64,000 nt of DNA from Paralichthys olivaceus (GCF_024713975.1 NC_091112.1:6634501-6698500), one strand, 5' to 3'. Shown: positions 11,896-24,585, counted from the stretch's first letter. Program-made: numbers and translations. The notes: generated from the letters alone by a model not told the origin.

Positions 11896-12497
11896 GTAAG
11901 AGCTGTTTTTAAATATTATAACTAAAACGATTTTTTAAGGCGTCTGAGGGATTATTTACCAAACAAATCACCAAACATCTAAAAATGGTAGAAATCAGTC
12001 AGTGTCTTTAACATTAGCAGTGTTAAAGAGCTACTTTATTTTAAACATTTCCAAATTTTGGTTTATTGCTGTATTTGTCAAACTGCTTTGATAAAAGTGG
12101 ACTAGTGATGCATGGAAGTCTGAATATGTCAAAACTCCACCAGCACTTTATTCACATGTTGTTGGAGTTTTTAGAAGTTTTCTCTTTTCTACGCTTGTTG
12201 GAAAGTTTGCAAAGTTGTACCAGAAATCACTAACTCTGCTTCTTATAAATGAAATTCACCAAAATGATTAAAGGAGTGAGGTCCTGCTGTTTACTTATGT
12301 TCTGAGGGAAATAAATTCATTGCATATTGTTTCTTAAAATGTGACCTGCAAGAATATTGTTTGTCCCCAAAAAATATTTAAAATTTTCTGAGCTTTGAAA
12401 GTTGAATTGTCCTCCAAATGTTTCTGTGTCTGTGTGTTGTCTACGTATAGTGGTTAATTTTGGTGATGTGTTTGCATGCATTATTTTAGGTGTAACA

Positions 12498-15400
12498 ATG
12501 AAAGGGCTCGTCTACTTTCCCATGGGTTTAGTCGTGATTGGTAAGTCAACAAAATAAGTCAAATAGATGTCTTAAATGTCTGGAATTACAAAATAACTTT
12601 ATTCAAAACCAATTGAGATAAATGCTGCAATCTTAAAAAATTAAGTCCATTTACTCTTGCTCTGTACTTTTTTGTCTTTTTCTGTCGTACTTTTATTCTA
12701 TTACATTCCAGATGCTAACATCACACTTCATACTTAACTACATGAATGTAGATATGGCTGCTCCGATTATTGATACAAAACAAAATTCATTGATCATTTA
12801 TAAGTTAAGACTCATAAGAGTCCCAGCTCCACTTTTACTTGTAATTGTATTTTGTTTTTACTATTAATTAACTCTTTAATCACTTCCATTTAATGACTGG
12901 TAGTAATTTTATACTTTTGGATTTTTCACTGCCTGCGTTTTATCATTGTTTTGTTGCAGGCCTCTGCTCTGCTTTACCAGCAGGAAGAGAGTTTGCCACA
13001 TCATTCATGCAAAACCTTGGGGGTGATGGTAAGGATAGTCGTTTCTCAGTTGAAGTTGCAGCTCTGCCTTCTTCCCAAGGAAGCACCAATGTCAAGGTGA
13101 CAGCTGTGGGTGAGGTCAAAGTGATGGAAATTGAACCTGGCAAGAGTGTATCCTTCAAGCTTCCCGACAGCGTAGAGATGAAGGGCAGCAAAAAGTCCCA
13201 TCAGACTGTGCTGATTGAGGCGAGCCAAGATGTCAGTGTGACATCACTCAACTTCAAGCAGTTCACAGCAGACACCTCTGTGGTTTACCCAGTGAAGGAC
13301 TGGGGGACTGAGTATTTCATTTTCACTCCCCCCAGCTCCCAGAGTGACGGCTTTAAAGAATTTTCCATCACCAACCACAAGGAGCCCAACACAGTTGAGA
13401 TCTCCCTGCAGGGCTCAGTCAAATTCCTGGGGAGATATTACAGGAGAGGAAGTAAGATGACCATAAAGCTTGAGGCGTTTGAGGCTGTTCAGATTCAGAG
13501 CCAAGAAGACCTGAGTGGTACGAAAGTTGTCTCGCGTCTTCCTGTTGCTGTCTCCTCGGGACATAGCTGTGTTCAGAAATTCACCTCCTGCAACCACGTC
13601 TACGAACAACTTCTTCCTGTGAACAGCTGGGGGAAAGAATTCATCATTGCACCCCTGCCTTATCATAACATCTTTATGAGTCCATATGACAATGTTTACG
13701 TCCAAGCATCCCAGTCCACTAGAATTAGCATGAATTTTAATGGGCATGTCCAGAATTACTCAATGCATGCAGGAGAAACTTATGAGCTACAATCATATTG
13801 GCCAAATGCTATATATCTGACATCTGACAAGGGTGTCCAGGTCCTATTTGAATTCAATGGGGGTCCTGTTGACTCATATGATTATGCTGATCCCTTTCTG
13901 ATGACTATACTGCCCACAAGTCATTTTAGCACTTCCTACGCCCTGAAGGGACTAGGTGATTTTTACAACAACATTATAGCTGTGGCTCGGAACAAAGACC
14001 TTGGTGACATCAAAATTGATCCCAAGCCCCAGTCTGAAAACTTTGACTGGCATAAAGTAGATGGGTCTGATTTCTCCTGGGCTGAGATGCAATATAGCAC
14101 CAGGGCAAACTTCTACCAGATATCTCACCCCAACTCCCCCTTTGGTGTCTACAGTTTTGGTGTTGCTTATGCTAACGGGTATGGATCCCCTGCATCTGGT
14201 GATTCAGCAGGTAAGGAGAAAGACTCAGTCAAAATATACTGTTATATGAAGTACAGCATAGCATAGCATAACACAGTATGCAACATTAAGGAACAACTCG
14301 TTGTAGTATATTATAGTATAACGTAGTATAGTAAAATATAGTATAGAATAGTATTGCATATAGTATATATTTGTATATACAGTATTTTAGACCCAAGCAA
14401 TAGTACAATGTACAATAGTAGAGCACTACAGAGTCACATAACATAGACTAATATTAATACTACTGTGCTGTAAACTTAGAATGAAATGGTTTGTGTGTCC
14501 TCTCCAACTCTTACATTGTGTCAGAGAAACGCGATTGCAGCACTATGAAGTGTTCTGCAGATGAAGTGTGCAAGATGAGTGGAAACTCCCCAACATGTGT
14601 CAAAAAACCGCCCGCTATCAAAGCAGGTACCTGCTGGGCCATGGGAGATCCTCACTATCGCACATTCGATGGCTACTACTACAACTTCATGGGAAACTGC
14701 ACCTACACAATGGTCAAGAACTGCCATGCTGGGGAAGACCTTCCAGCTTTTGAAGTTGATGCTCAGAATAGCAAACGTACCGGTTCAGTGGTCACATTCA
14801 TCGGCAAAGTGATCATTAAGGTCTATGGGTACACTATAGCTATGGTGCGGTCAGAGTTTGGTCTTGTCAGGGTGAGTAAGATATTTTAACAAATATGACT
14901 GCTCATATTTTTAATGACTTCAGTCAATTAATTCAAAAACATCTGAATCTGCTTTAGATGAGCTACACATTGTGGAATCTCCCTATCAACCTGGGCAATG
15001 GCAAGGTGAAGTTATCCCAGAGCGGCTTGTCTGTCATTGTGGAGACAGATTTTGGCCTGACAGTGCAGTATGACTGGAAGGAGTATCTTGTCATCAGCTT
15101 GCCAGGCACATTTTCTGGCAAGGTGTGCGGCATGTGTGGCAACTTCAACACCAGAAAGGAGGACGACTTTGTGACTTCTACTGGCTCACAGACCAACAAT
15201 GTAGTGGCCTTTGGCAAGAGCTGGAGGGTTACTGATGGGCCACATGATTCCCAATGTCGAGATGAATGCCCGGGCCATTGTGAGACCTGTGAAAACCACA
15301 GCTTTTTGGGACGCTATAAAGACAAACTCTTCTGCGGCTTGCTTACCACGGTCATGGATGGACCACTCAGTGATTGCAATGCTGTCATTGACCCCAAAGT

Positions 15401-18400
15401 CCTTCATGAGATGTGTTTGTATGATGTGTGCATGGGTGAGGGGATGAAAAACTTCCTGTGTGACACCTTGCAGGTGTACGCTGATGCCTGTCAGAGAGCA
15501 GGAGTTAAAATCTATGACTGGCGGCACCTTGCCTTTTGCTGTGAGTAACTCCATTGAATATACATGAAGATATCAGTTGTTTGAGTTTCACACTTATCCT
15601 GTGATGATAATATATTGTTATTTTCTCTGAAATAGCTAAACCACAATGCCCGGCGAACAGCCATTATGAGTTCTGTGGGAACGCCTGCCCGGCCACCTGT
15701 GAAAACCCAGATGCAGCCACAAACTGCAAGAAAAACTGTGTGGAGACCTGCGCCTGTGACGAGGGCTTCCTGCTCAGTGGCACCGAGTGTGTCCCAAAGG
15801 CCCAGTGTGGCTGCTCGTACAAAGGCCTCTATATAGAAGCGGGAGACTCTTTCTTTACTGACAACTGTACTGAGAAATGCACATGCCTTCAACATACTAG
15901 GCAACTTAAGTGTGAGACACCAGGTTGTCAGCTGGGTTATGAGTGCAAGTTGGTTGATCAACTTCGCACATGTCAACCAGTGCTGTACGCTGAGTGCAGC
16001 ATGACGGGAGGACCTCACATCGAGAACTTTGATAGGCATGATTACAACTTTCACGGCACCTGTGTGTACCAGCTGGCTGGGGTGTGCTTGAAAGATCCGT
16101 CCCTGCAACAGTTTAAAGTTCTTGTGCAAAGAGTTGACTCTGGTGCAAAGTGGGTGGAGGTCAACATTAATGGGATTTCCATTGTCATCACAAGAAATCA
16201 GAAAGGCTCAGTTCTGGTGAGATGCAATGTAGCAAATTTATCATAGAATGGCTGATTTTTAATCACTTTTTAAGCTGATAATATGTCACATTTGAAATTA
16301 AACCTGCTTGTGTTGCAGATAAATGGAAAAATGACTACCTTACCCATCACACTCAAAGGCAAAGTAACAGTTCGCCAGTTCGGGGACCGTGCTGAGATTG
16401 AGACAAAGTTCGGGTTGCATGTCTCTTACAACTGGGATTCAACAGTACAGGTGAAAGTGCCCAGTACTTATGCTGGCGCAATGTGTGGCCTGTGTGGGAA
16501 TTATAATCGCAACCCTAAAGATGACCTACTGTTGAACAACGGCACGCTGGCAGAGTCTGCAGACGAACTAGGAAAGAGTTGGAGGATTGCTGAGATCCCA
16601 GGCTGTGTTGATGGCTGCAAGAACAAGAGTCAATGTCCTAGTTGTGACATCACCCAGAAAGAAAAATATGAGACAGATGAGTACTGCGGATTGTTACGAA
16701 AGTCCTCAGGCCCCTTCCGTGATTGCCATGACATCAAAAATGCAGATTCTTTTTTTAAGAATTGTGTGTATGATGTGTGCCTTCATAATGGCAAGAATGG
16801 CTCCTGGTGCAACTATCTCCACAGTTATACTGTAGAATGCCAAAAGAAAGGAGTCATTGTGTCCAATTGGAGGACAAAAGACTTCTGTCCCGTAACTAAG
16901 GACATGTATCCTAAAAACGGTCGCTATGAGCACTGTGCCAATCTTTGCCATGCAACCTGTGAAAACGGATCACCGCCCAGTGAATGCAAAGAGCCATGTG
17001 AGGAAGGATGGGTGTGCAAGGAAGGCTTCCTACTCAGTGGAAACGAATGTGTGCCTTTTGATGAGTGTGGATGTATGTACATGGGCGAATACCATAAGAA
17101 TGGGGATTCTTTTCTAGATTCAAACTGTAATCTGAACTGCACCTGCAATGCCACAGGGGTACGTTTTATCAACAGCAACATTTGACTTCCTTACCAAAGT
17201 TTACTCTTCCTTTTTAGTTGTTCTGAAAATGTCTCTGTGATTTTAGATGAGCTGCAATCCACACTCCTGTGGGCCATTTGAGAACTGTACACTGAAGAAT
17301 AATGTGCAGTCATGTCAGCCAGTGGAAACAGCAACCTGCACGATCTCAGGTGATCCACATTACAAAAACTTCAAACAACATCCTTTTGACTTCCAAGGCA
17401 CCTGCTCTTACACCGCAGCTAAATCGTGCCATCAGGAAGGCTTGCATCACAACAAATTCTCTGTGGTTGTGGAGAACGACAAATGGACAATGACAGACCA
17501 ACCGGATGTGTCTGTCGCCACTCTTGTTGCTGTGAAGGTGTACGGTCACACCCTGATCCTCCGAAGGAATCAATTTAAATCGCTCATGGTTAGTAAAAAT
17601 AGTTTAGAGTTTGTTAATTAATTTAATGTCACTCTGTTCCTTCATTGTAATCCTCATTTTATATTGATAACCCTGATAGCTTAACACATGTAATCTTCTG
17701 TCTGCATTCTTTGTGGTTTAGGTGGATGACATCTTGACAAACATTCCATTTAATGATGGACGAGTAAAAGTCTTCCAAGAAGGCTTTGTCTATGCTATCG
17801 TGGTTGATTTTGGCCTAAAAGTGACCTATGACATGATCTACAGAATTGAAGTCACTATTCCTGCAGACCAAATAGACGAAACCTGTGGTCTGTGCGGCAA
17901 TTTTAACAATAAGACCGATGAGTTTCAGCTGCCTGATGGAAAAATGACCAAGGATGTCAAAACCTTTGGAGCAGTGTGGAAAGAGCCCACTCCAGGGGTG
18001 GTATGTGAGGATGGCTGCAGTGGTGACCAGTGCCCAAAATGCAATGATGCTCAAAAGAAAATCTTTGAAAAAGATTGTGGAAAACTCCTTGATCCTAATA
18101 GTACCTTAGCTGCATGCCACAGCCAACTCAGTCCTGAGTATTACTACAGAGATTGTGTCTATGACGTCTGTATGAGTCAGGGAAATCGTGCTGTGCTCTG
18201 CAACAGCATCTCAGCATATGTGAGGGACTGTCAGACCCTTAAAGTAAAGCTGGACAACTGGAGGACGCCTGATTTCTGCCGTAAGTACTGTTGATGTAAT
18301 TACAGATTGTTTGTATCCTTGTCAAGTATTGTTGACCTTGTCAGCCAATAAAGGCAATGAAGACATCAAGCTAGTGAACGTCGATGTAAACCATGCACGG

Positions 18401-19928
18401 TTTAAAACCAAATAAAAAAAATTTGAGGAAAGAGCTGCATTGCACAATGCACTTTGTTGAGTTGATTACATTTTAACATTTTATATAAAGGCGAACAGTG
18501 TAGATTCACCAGTTTAGATAGAGATACAGAGATACAAGTTGCCTCTTATCAGGTAGTTAATGTGATGCCATTGTTCCATTAATATTCATCCTTTCTTTCG
18601 TAGCTGCTCAGTGTTCTGAACACAGTCACTACCATATCTGCACTGGAGCCTGTGCCTATCCATGCCCTGGTCTCACCGAAACCATCACCTGCCCCACCAC
18701 TTGTAGAGAGGGCTGCACCTGTAAAGAGGGCTACTATTTCAATGGGACTGGCTGTGTTGCCCTAAAGGATTGCAGTTGTTACCACGAAGGACGTACCTTT
18801 AAGGTGAAGTAGCCCTCAGCCCTCACTTTGACAAAAAACCTAACATCACTTCTGCTTTGAGAGTTTTCCTCTCCCCCCCAAGGTTTTACATCGCATGTGT
18901 GCTTTCCTGGATAATTGTCAAGAGAAAAATCTGCTTTTTCTCAACTGTTTAACTCTCTTCCTCAGATTGGTGAGTCTGTGCTATCTGACAGCTGCCATCA
19001 GCGCTGTGTCTGTACGACATCTGGGGAAGTGAAGTGCGAGGACTTTTCATGCAAGTCTACAGAGAACTGCAGGGTTGAGAACCATATCCTCGGCTGCCAT
19101 CCCAAACAGTGTCGAATTGAGACGGGAGCATCCATTACTCTTTTCAGTGGCAAGGCTGGCACTATCTCTGTTATGGGAGCATATGAGATCATCACACACT
19201 GCAACAAATCGGCTGTTGACTGGTTCAGGGTTGTAGCGATGTTTCAAGAATGCAGACTGTCCGGTGTGAGGGGTGTTGTTGCTATTTACATCTACTTTAA
19301 TGATCTGACCGTCACCGTCACCAACAAACAGGAAATCTGGGTGAGTATTTGTAAAGCAGTGGTTCATGATTTCAGGAAATGCTTAGTCCCAGTTGTTAGT
19401 TCTCATGTCGAGAGTTGGACAAGAAAACTGATGCCACTCACTAATGTATTAATTGAGCTTGAAGGCTGAGTCAGAAGTTCACTTGTACAATAAAATCTGT
19501 CTCTGATGCTGTTTCACAGGTAAACGGTAAAAAGGTGACTTCCCCCAGCCAACCGAGAAACAACATCTCTTTGAGATCCACCGGCCAAGCCATACTCGTC
19601 GAGCAGTTGTCAAACTTCAAGCTGCAATTCAGCTACACCCAGGAGATAATTGTGACTGTGAGTGACAGCATGGCGGAAAAAGTATGCGGAGCATGTGACA
19701 AGCTCTTCCCCTTCAGAGACATCATGGTCTTCTCTCTGGGGACGATGCAGGACTACATGGCCCTATTTTCTGCACAAGACTTTCCTACCTGGTGAGCGGG
19801 ATAGACGCTGTGTCAGGCTGCACCTGAGATTATCAACATTTTCAACATTAATCATAGTTTGAATACAGTAGATCTGTGTATTTACACCAATTTAATTAAG
19901 TTTTCCTCTTTTTTGCAGTGGGCTGTGA
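12498..19928 (+). CDS. IgGFc-binding protein-like secreted VWD-domain protein (FCGBP-like)
   Basis: A secreted, cysteine-rich protein of the FCGBP/gel-forming mucin-associated family, probably in mucus or body fluid. Coding exons: 12498-12540, 12960-14210, 14525-14871, 14958-15540, 15636-16216, 16319-17158, 17247-17588, 17722-18280, 18604-18803, 18966-19340, 19520-19791, 19919-19928; about 1,800 residues. Order: signal peptide (1-20); IgGFc-binding N-terminal domain (about 25-430); then VWD-C8-TIL units with VWD starts near residues 472, 866 and 1250. Their CGxCG cores are CGMCGNFN, CGLCGNYN and CGLCGNFN. A fourth, degenerate VWD-like segment follows (about 1610-1795) whose core reads CGACDKLF, and the protein ends PTCGL. 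GDPH is present in units 1 and 3 but is GGPH in unit 2. Human FCGBP is about 5,400 residues, so this is a compact fish relative. Zonadhesin-like or alpha-tectorin-like genes share VWD units but lack the IgGFc-binding N-terminus seen here. Confidence 0.88.
14250..14376. repeat. TATAG-type degenerate minisatellite in fcgbp-like intron
   Basis: Irregular reiteration of TAGCATAG and TAGTATAG words just after the exon ending at 14210. Confidence 0.7.
14644..14655 (+). other. GDPH motif, VWD unit 1
   Basis: Codes Gly-Asp-Pro-His followed by YRTFDG. In MUC2, MUC5AC and FCGBP this motif is the known Asp-Pro self-cleavage site. It is intact here. Confidence 0.85.
16007..16018 (+). other. GGPH at the cleavage position, VWD unit 2
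   Basis: Codes Gly-Gly-Pro-His followed by IENFDR. The aspartate needed for Asp-Pro autocleavage is replaced by glycine. Confidence 0.85.
17349..17360 (+). other. GDPH motif, VWD unit 3
   Basis: Codes Gly-Asp-Pro-His followed by YKNFKQ. The self-cleavage motif is intact. Confidence 0.85.
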
Positions 19929-20031
19929 AGGAAACTCGTCACCTCAATGCAACAGTATCATCATCTACAATTAATTCAAATCAAGACTGAAATGTGGAAT
20001 TCATGTTTGATTTTGTAAAATAACATAACAT

Positions 20032-20037
20032 AATAAA
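20032..20037 (+). terminator. poly(A) signal of fcgbp-like gene
   Basis: AATAAA about 105 bases after the TGA at 19926-19928. Confidence 0.75.
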
Positions 20038-20404
20038 CTTGAAATTTTGCCTCTTCATTTATTCCTGCTGTAAAATCTTCATTAAAAACTCTAAATGTTA
20101 CACAGGGAAAATTCAACTGACCCTGGTAATGAGTTATTTTAAGCCCAACTGTCTACCATCCATTATATAAAATATAATTACAAGAAGGTTTTACTCTATT
20201 GTCATTTATTGTCTGTTTTAAATCAGTCACCCACACAAGGAGATACGGTACATACAGTGAATACATTACATCAATAAGTTTACTTATACAATATATTTGT
20301 TTACCACGTGCCAAAAAACAATTATTAAATATTTATATACTGTTGGGTCTCCTTACCTCACATGCATATGTCTGCGAATACAACGACAGGTTATTTTACG
20401 AGTT

Positions 20405-20535
20405 TTTTATGCAGAAGAGTTGAATGTAGACTTGATGCATCAAGGAGACCAGAAGGTAGAACAATATACAAACGTTAACAGAGCAACATGAGCAATTATC
20501 ACCTGCAAGTCTGAAAGATGTCTCACATGAGAGAT
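20405..20535 (-). mobile_element. inverted repeat arm 1 (retroposon-like copy)
   Basis: The reverse complement matches 21352-21482 over about 130 bases. Shared blocks include CACCTTCTGGTCTCCTTGAT, GCATCAAGTCTACATT, CTTCTGCATAAA, GAGACATC, CAGACTTG and AATTGCTC. The two arms differ at perhaps one base in five outside these blocks. Confidence 0.75.
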
Positions 20536-20944
20536 GGTTAAAAATTCCTTCACCCACATTAGTTTAATAATATTCTATTCATGACCTCTACTGCAGCCAG
20601 CCACCAGGTGGTGATCAAGGCCTTTTGACCGGGGAGCTGTCATGTCATCCATCTTTAAACACAGTCTTTGATCTGTCCTGTCAAACCTGCTTAGGAATTT
20701 TCGTATATCCTCACACATTACTGTACATGCCACTATATACCATATTATGTATATATAGTGTATATTACATTATATATGTACACCATTAAGAGAAGAGTTC
20801 CACAGACCCTTCTCTCTCTCTAAGCAGTACACAAGGCCAGGTTATAGCTAAAGGACCAACCAACAGTACATTGTATTGTCTACTCTTACAGACATTCATA
20901 TCTAACGCAGATGTCAAAGACAGAGAGGCACCAACTTCAACTCT

Positions 20945-21110
20945 TTTGTGTATTACACCAGTGGTCTTAGTCTTAGTCTCAGTGAACTTTATTGTCAACC
21001 AAACAAATCAACAGGTAGTCACACAGAGGATTGAAATTGCATTTCCCCATACTCCAAATGTGCAAGTAATATATAACACACAACATATAACATACAACAA
21101 ATAGTGCAAA
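20945..21110 (-). mobile_element. possible LINE/SINE 3'-end fragment
   Basis: Read on the minus strand it runs through an A/C-poor body to GACAATAAAGTTCACTGAG and ends in short ACTAAG units. This is the style of fish non-LTR retroposon tails. Family not identified. Confidence 0.35.
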
Positions 21111-21351
21111 CAAACAACAACAATGGACACAACTTATACAGACAGACAATGGACCTATAAGTTGTATAAGAAGAAAAAAAATTCACAGTGTGCCAGAGTG
21201 TAGTCAAATTTTGAGGTATGCTATCAAGGTGCTATAATGAAGATAATAGGATGCAAATACCTACATGTAACATAGACAGTGAGAGCAATTCTAACCATTC
21301 ATTGATATGCTGTTAGAATGGGTGACACAAGCAGAGGACGATATATGGGGA

Positions 21352-21592
21352 TGCTGCGTGAGACATCGTCAGACTTGGGAGTGGCAATTGCTCGTTACTC
21401 TGTTAGCATTTGTAAATTGTTCCACCTTCTGGTCTCCTTGATGCATCAAGTCTACATTAAAATCTTCTGCATAAATCTGCTGCTGCCTGAGTTTTCCTTT
21501 CACCAGCTTCCAGAAAACTTCCATAACAAAATTTCCCTAATTTCCCTCCGGGGATGAATAAAGTACTCTATCTATCTATCTATCTATCTAAC
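21352..21592 (+). mobile_element. non-LTR retroposon-like copy with (ATCT)n tail
   Basis: Includes inverted repeat arm 2 (21352-21482) and ends ATTTCCCTCCGGGGATGAAT AAAGTA followed by six ATCT units. The same AATTTCCCTC...GATnAATAAAG...ATCT ending recurs at 47046-47094. That is typical of fish LINE or SINE 3' ends. Confidence 0.6.
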
Positions 21593-22821
21593 AAAACCTA
21601 TGTGATTGTCCAGCTGGACCAGTGACCATCAGTTAGGTTTTACAATATTTCTGTTAAATATAAATCCACTGATAATGATTTGTTGGCACTGACCATGGTT
21701 ATCACCCATGGGAATAATGGGTTGGGTGTGACTTGTGTAAATAATTTCAGTTTAAAGTTCAAAGTCATAATCATAATCAAGTACACAAAATGAACATAGA
21801 GAATCAAAGTGATACTCCTCATTCTGCAGAAAATGTGTATGTTTGTTTGGATTTGTGTTCAGTTTCCTGTTTTATTTAGAAGTTTTTGCTCCTTGTGTAT
21901 TTCCAACTTTACTTCCTGTCTTTGTCCTGTCCCTGTGATTGTCTGCACCTGTTCCTCATGTGATTCCCCTGTGTCTAGGTACCCTGTATATATAAGCTCA
22001 TCTCTGTGCTTCCCTTTGTCTTTGTCAGTTTGTCGTATCACCACCTTGTTGTTGTTTCTCCTCCATCGTCCCTCAGTTGTAAGTTTCTAGTGTTCCCTTG
22101 CTTTTTCTACTTAGCCTTTTTTGAGTTTTTTGGATACCAGAGCTTTTCTGTTTATGGACTTTTGGATTTAGTTTTTTCTGTAAGAACCTTGTTTTTTTAT
22201 TAAAGGACACTTTTTGTTTCACTACACCTTTATGTTCTGCATTTTTGGGTCCTCCTGCTTCCTTTAAAAACCTGACAAGTATTATTATAGTCGAGTAGTG
22301 TCGAGTATAGTTGAGTAGAGCTGGATCCTGCAGCTCTGGAGTCAGGAATGTTTGCAGACATATGAGCTTTAACAGAAACAGATCTGTTTTACACAGAGAT
22401 ATTTCAAAGAATCAGAACACCTGCTCCAGCTCCTAAAGACATTCTTTTCCCATGCAGCACCTGAAACCACATGATTATTTGCTCCAGTGGCCGGCCCCTC
22501 TGTAGTCATAGTATAACTATTATTAACTTACACTGCGGACAAAGCATACCAAAGCTGTCCAGCTTGTTTGCAAACCAGTCTGTGGAGGTGAGAGTGGCAG
22601 CAGATCAAGTGTTACACACCCTATCACGTGTCTCTCTTTCTGTGGGCGGGTAAACAAAGATCTCAACAGTGAGTGAGCAGGAAGCGGACAATACACAGGA
22701 GAGAGGAGGGCTCAGAAAGTAGAAAGTAATAGTCCAGTGACTTTTGCTACACACTCTTTGATATCTTGCTTAACTTCAATTTTTCCTTTGCTGCACACAG
22801 GGACACAAAACCACCACAACA

Positions 22822-24435
22822 ATGCGGATTCAGGTGATTACAGGCATTCTCTCTCTCTTGGTATCCATGGGACTGGTGGTGGTTATAATGGGCCAGTACA
22901 AGGACCTGGCCACTGTGGAGAAGGAGAGTGTAAAGGCTGAAGAGGATTTCCAAAGGAGAAATGATCAAGTGTCAAACAAGGCTTTATTCAAAACCTCGGT
23001 GGAGACGCTGCTGCATCAGGGGAAGAAAGAGTTGGAGGAGCTGGAGCCTTTAATGTCCAAACTGGTCCAAGAAATGGAGGAGAAAAAAAAAGGAAAAGAG
23101 TCCTGTCAAACAGAAAAGGTAAAAATGCTATTTTCTTTGCAAACATATGATCTCACAAAGCCTTGCTGGAAAGCAATGACTCAAGAACTCTGCAAAAGTA
23201 GAATTTCAGGTTTTATTTAGACTTTTACCACTTTATACCCGTAATGATCACGATACGTAATATTTATCTTTTTGACCCGCAGGGCCCAATGTTAGGAACC
23301 ATTGCACTAGATTGTAGTGTATCTATAGAAGTTAGTTCCACCAGATGCAGCCAATGGTGGATGAAGTACTTAAAGACATAGACTTACCTACTTGTGTAAA
23401 AGTATGTTGGTACTTGCTTTTAAATATGCAACTATTAGATACTTGCTGAGTGTAGCCTATTATTCCTTATGGCTGAGTCTCTGTGGCGGCCTTTTCTGAA
23501 TCCAGTTTAGGTGTCTCTCCAAGAGTGGTGCAGTGGGGTCTAATGTTCCCTGCCTGCTCTGATTGGATCATTAAACCAGTTCCCCTTATTGATTACTTGA
23601 AGAAAAAAATAATAATAATTGGAATGTAGTGGAGCAGAAAGCAAAGATATTTGCTTATTTGTGTGGTAGAGTAAAAAAATAAGTGTGAAAAAATGTATCT
23701 GAAGTTATAAATAAGTTGTTATAAAAGAACAGGCTGTGTACACGCATATGCATGTTTTATATTTCTTTACATATATACTAATTTTATTGTTTATTTTATC
23801 ATCTGAATCTCTTACTTAAAAAAGTACTCTACACATAAAGCTTGTTATTATAAAAAGTACAGGCACATGAAAATATACTTAGAAACTGTAAATCCACCTT
23901 GTTACATGTCAAAGCTACAGCAATAATTTCTGTCATTAATACATCAATATCAACAGTCTTTTAATGTTATAGTATTATATGATTTGTTTCACTTTGACAT
24001 TTCCTTTCCTTCAATCTTAGCAAACAAAAAGCGATGAGCTGGCACAAACAGAAAAGGGACTCACAGACACAGAAGGTATAGACATGCAACCACTGTACAG
24101 ATCATTTGCTGCCACCATGTGGAGAGATGACAGTGTCACTGAGTCATCTGCATCTTTTCTCTGTCATTAAGCTTCTCTAAAATCTGAGTCTGATGCCTGG
24201 AAGCAGGAGATTGTAAATCTGCAAGAACAACTGACGGGACGCCGACCAATATGTGATTTCGTGAAGGGCAAGGAAGCTGAGTAAGACACAAAAACTGTTT
24301 CTTATAACATTAATCAAACGTTTGCTGTTGCAGAGCATGAATAAGTGGATTCACAATGATGTGATTTTGTGTTTTAGGCAATTATGTGCGGTCAAGCCCA
24401 CCGTGCTCCCTGAGATGACGACGATAATAACATAA
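22822..24435 (+). CDS. uncharacterised small membrane-anchored coiled-coil protein
   Basis: I do not recognise this gene. Exons: 22822-23118, 24021-24075, 24172-24280, 24378-24435; 172 residues, phases 0, 1, 2 consistent throughout. The N-terminus MRIQVITGILSLLVSMGLVVVIMGQY is one hydrophobic segment with little before it, so it is either a signal anchor (type II) or a signal peptide. The rest is charged and helical, with heptad-like spacing (KELEELEPLMSKLVQEMEEKKK, then ELAQTEKGLTDTE and DAWKQEIVNLQEQL), predicting coiled coil from about residue 30 to 140. The tail holds two cysteines (PICDF, QLCAV) and ends MTTIIT. The four small exons with clean splice sites and a poly(A) signal make it a real gene rather than a chance frame. 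A secreted or membrane-tethered oligomeric protein is possible; no function is assigned. Confidence 0.72.
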
Positions 24436-24579
24436 AAACCTTAGGAACCATGAGACACTGTACTCCACATATCAGCAAATCAATGTTTATGTCAAATTTG
24501 TTTTCATATCACTCCTTTCACCAATGTATGAAGTGTTACTGATGTGTTGTCGAGCCAACATTAGTGCTGTGACACTGAT

Positions 24580-24585
24580 AATAAA
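24580..24585 (+). terminator. poly(A) signal of the coiled-coil gene
   Basis: AATAAA about 145 bases downstream of the TAA at 24433-24435. Confidence 0.7.

Larger units (their letters stand above)
20040..22680. other. repeat-rich intergenic block
   Basis: No gene is supported. It contains an inverted pair of about 130-bp arms, AT-rich simple sequence near 20735-20785, and a retroposon-like tail ending in ATCT repeats at about 21534-21592. A second retroposon-like fragment lies near 20945-21110 in reverse orientation. From 21800 to 22250 there is T-rich sequence with open frames that lack family signal. Confidence 0.6.

Noticed and set aside
13415-13747. Minus-strand 110-codon frame opposite the fcgbp-like exon 2
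   Set aside because: Antisense shadow of a strongly conserved coding exon.
21809-22203. Plus-strand hydrophobic cysteine-rich open frames
   Set aside because: T-rich intergenic sequence between repeats, with no splice pattern, start context or family resemblance.
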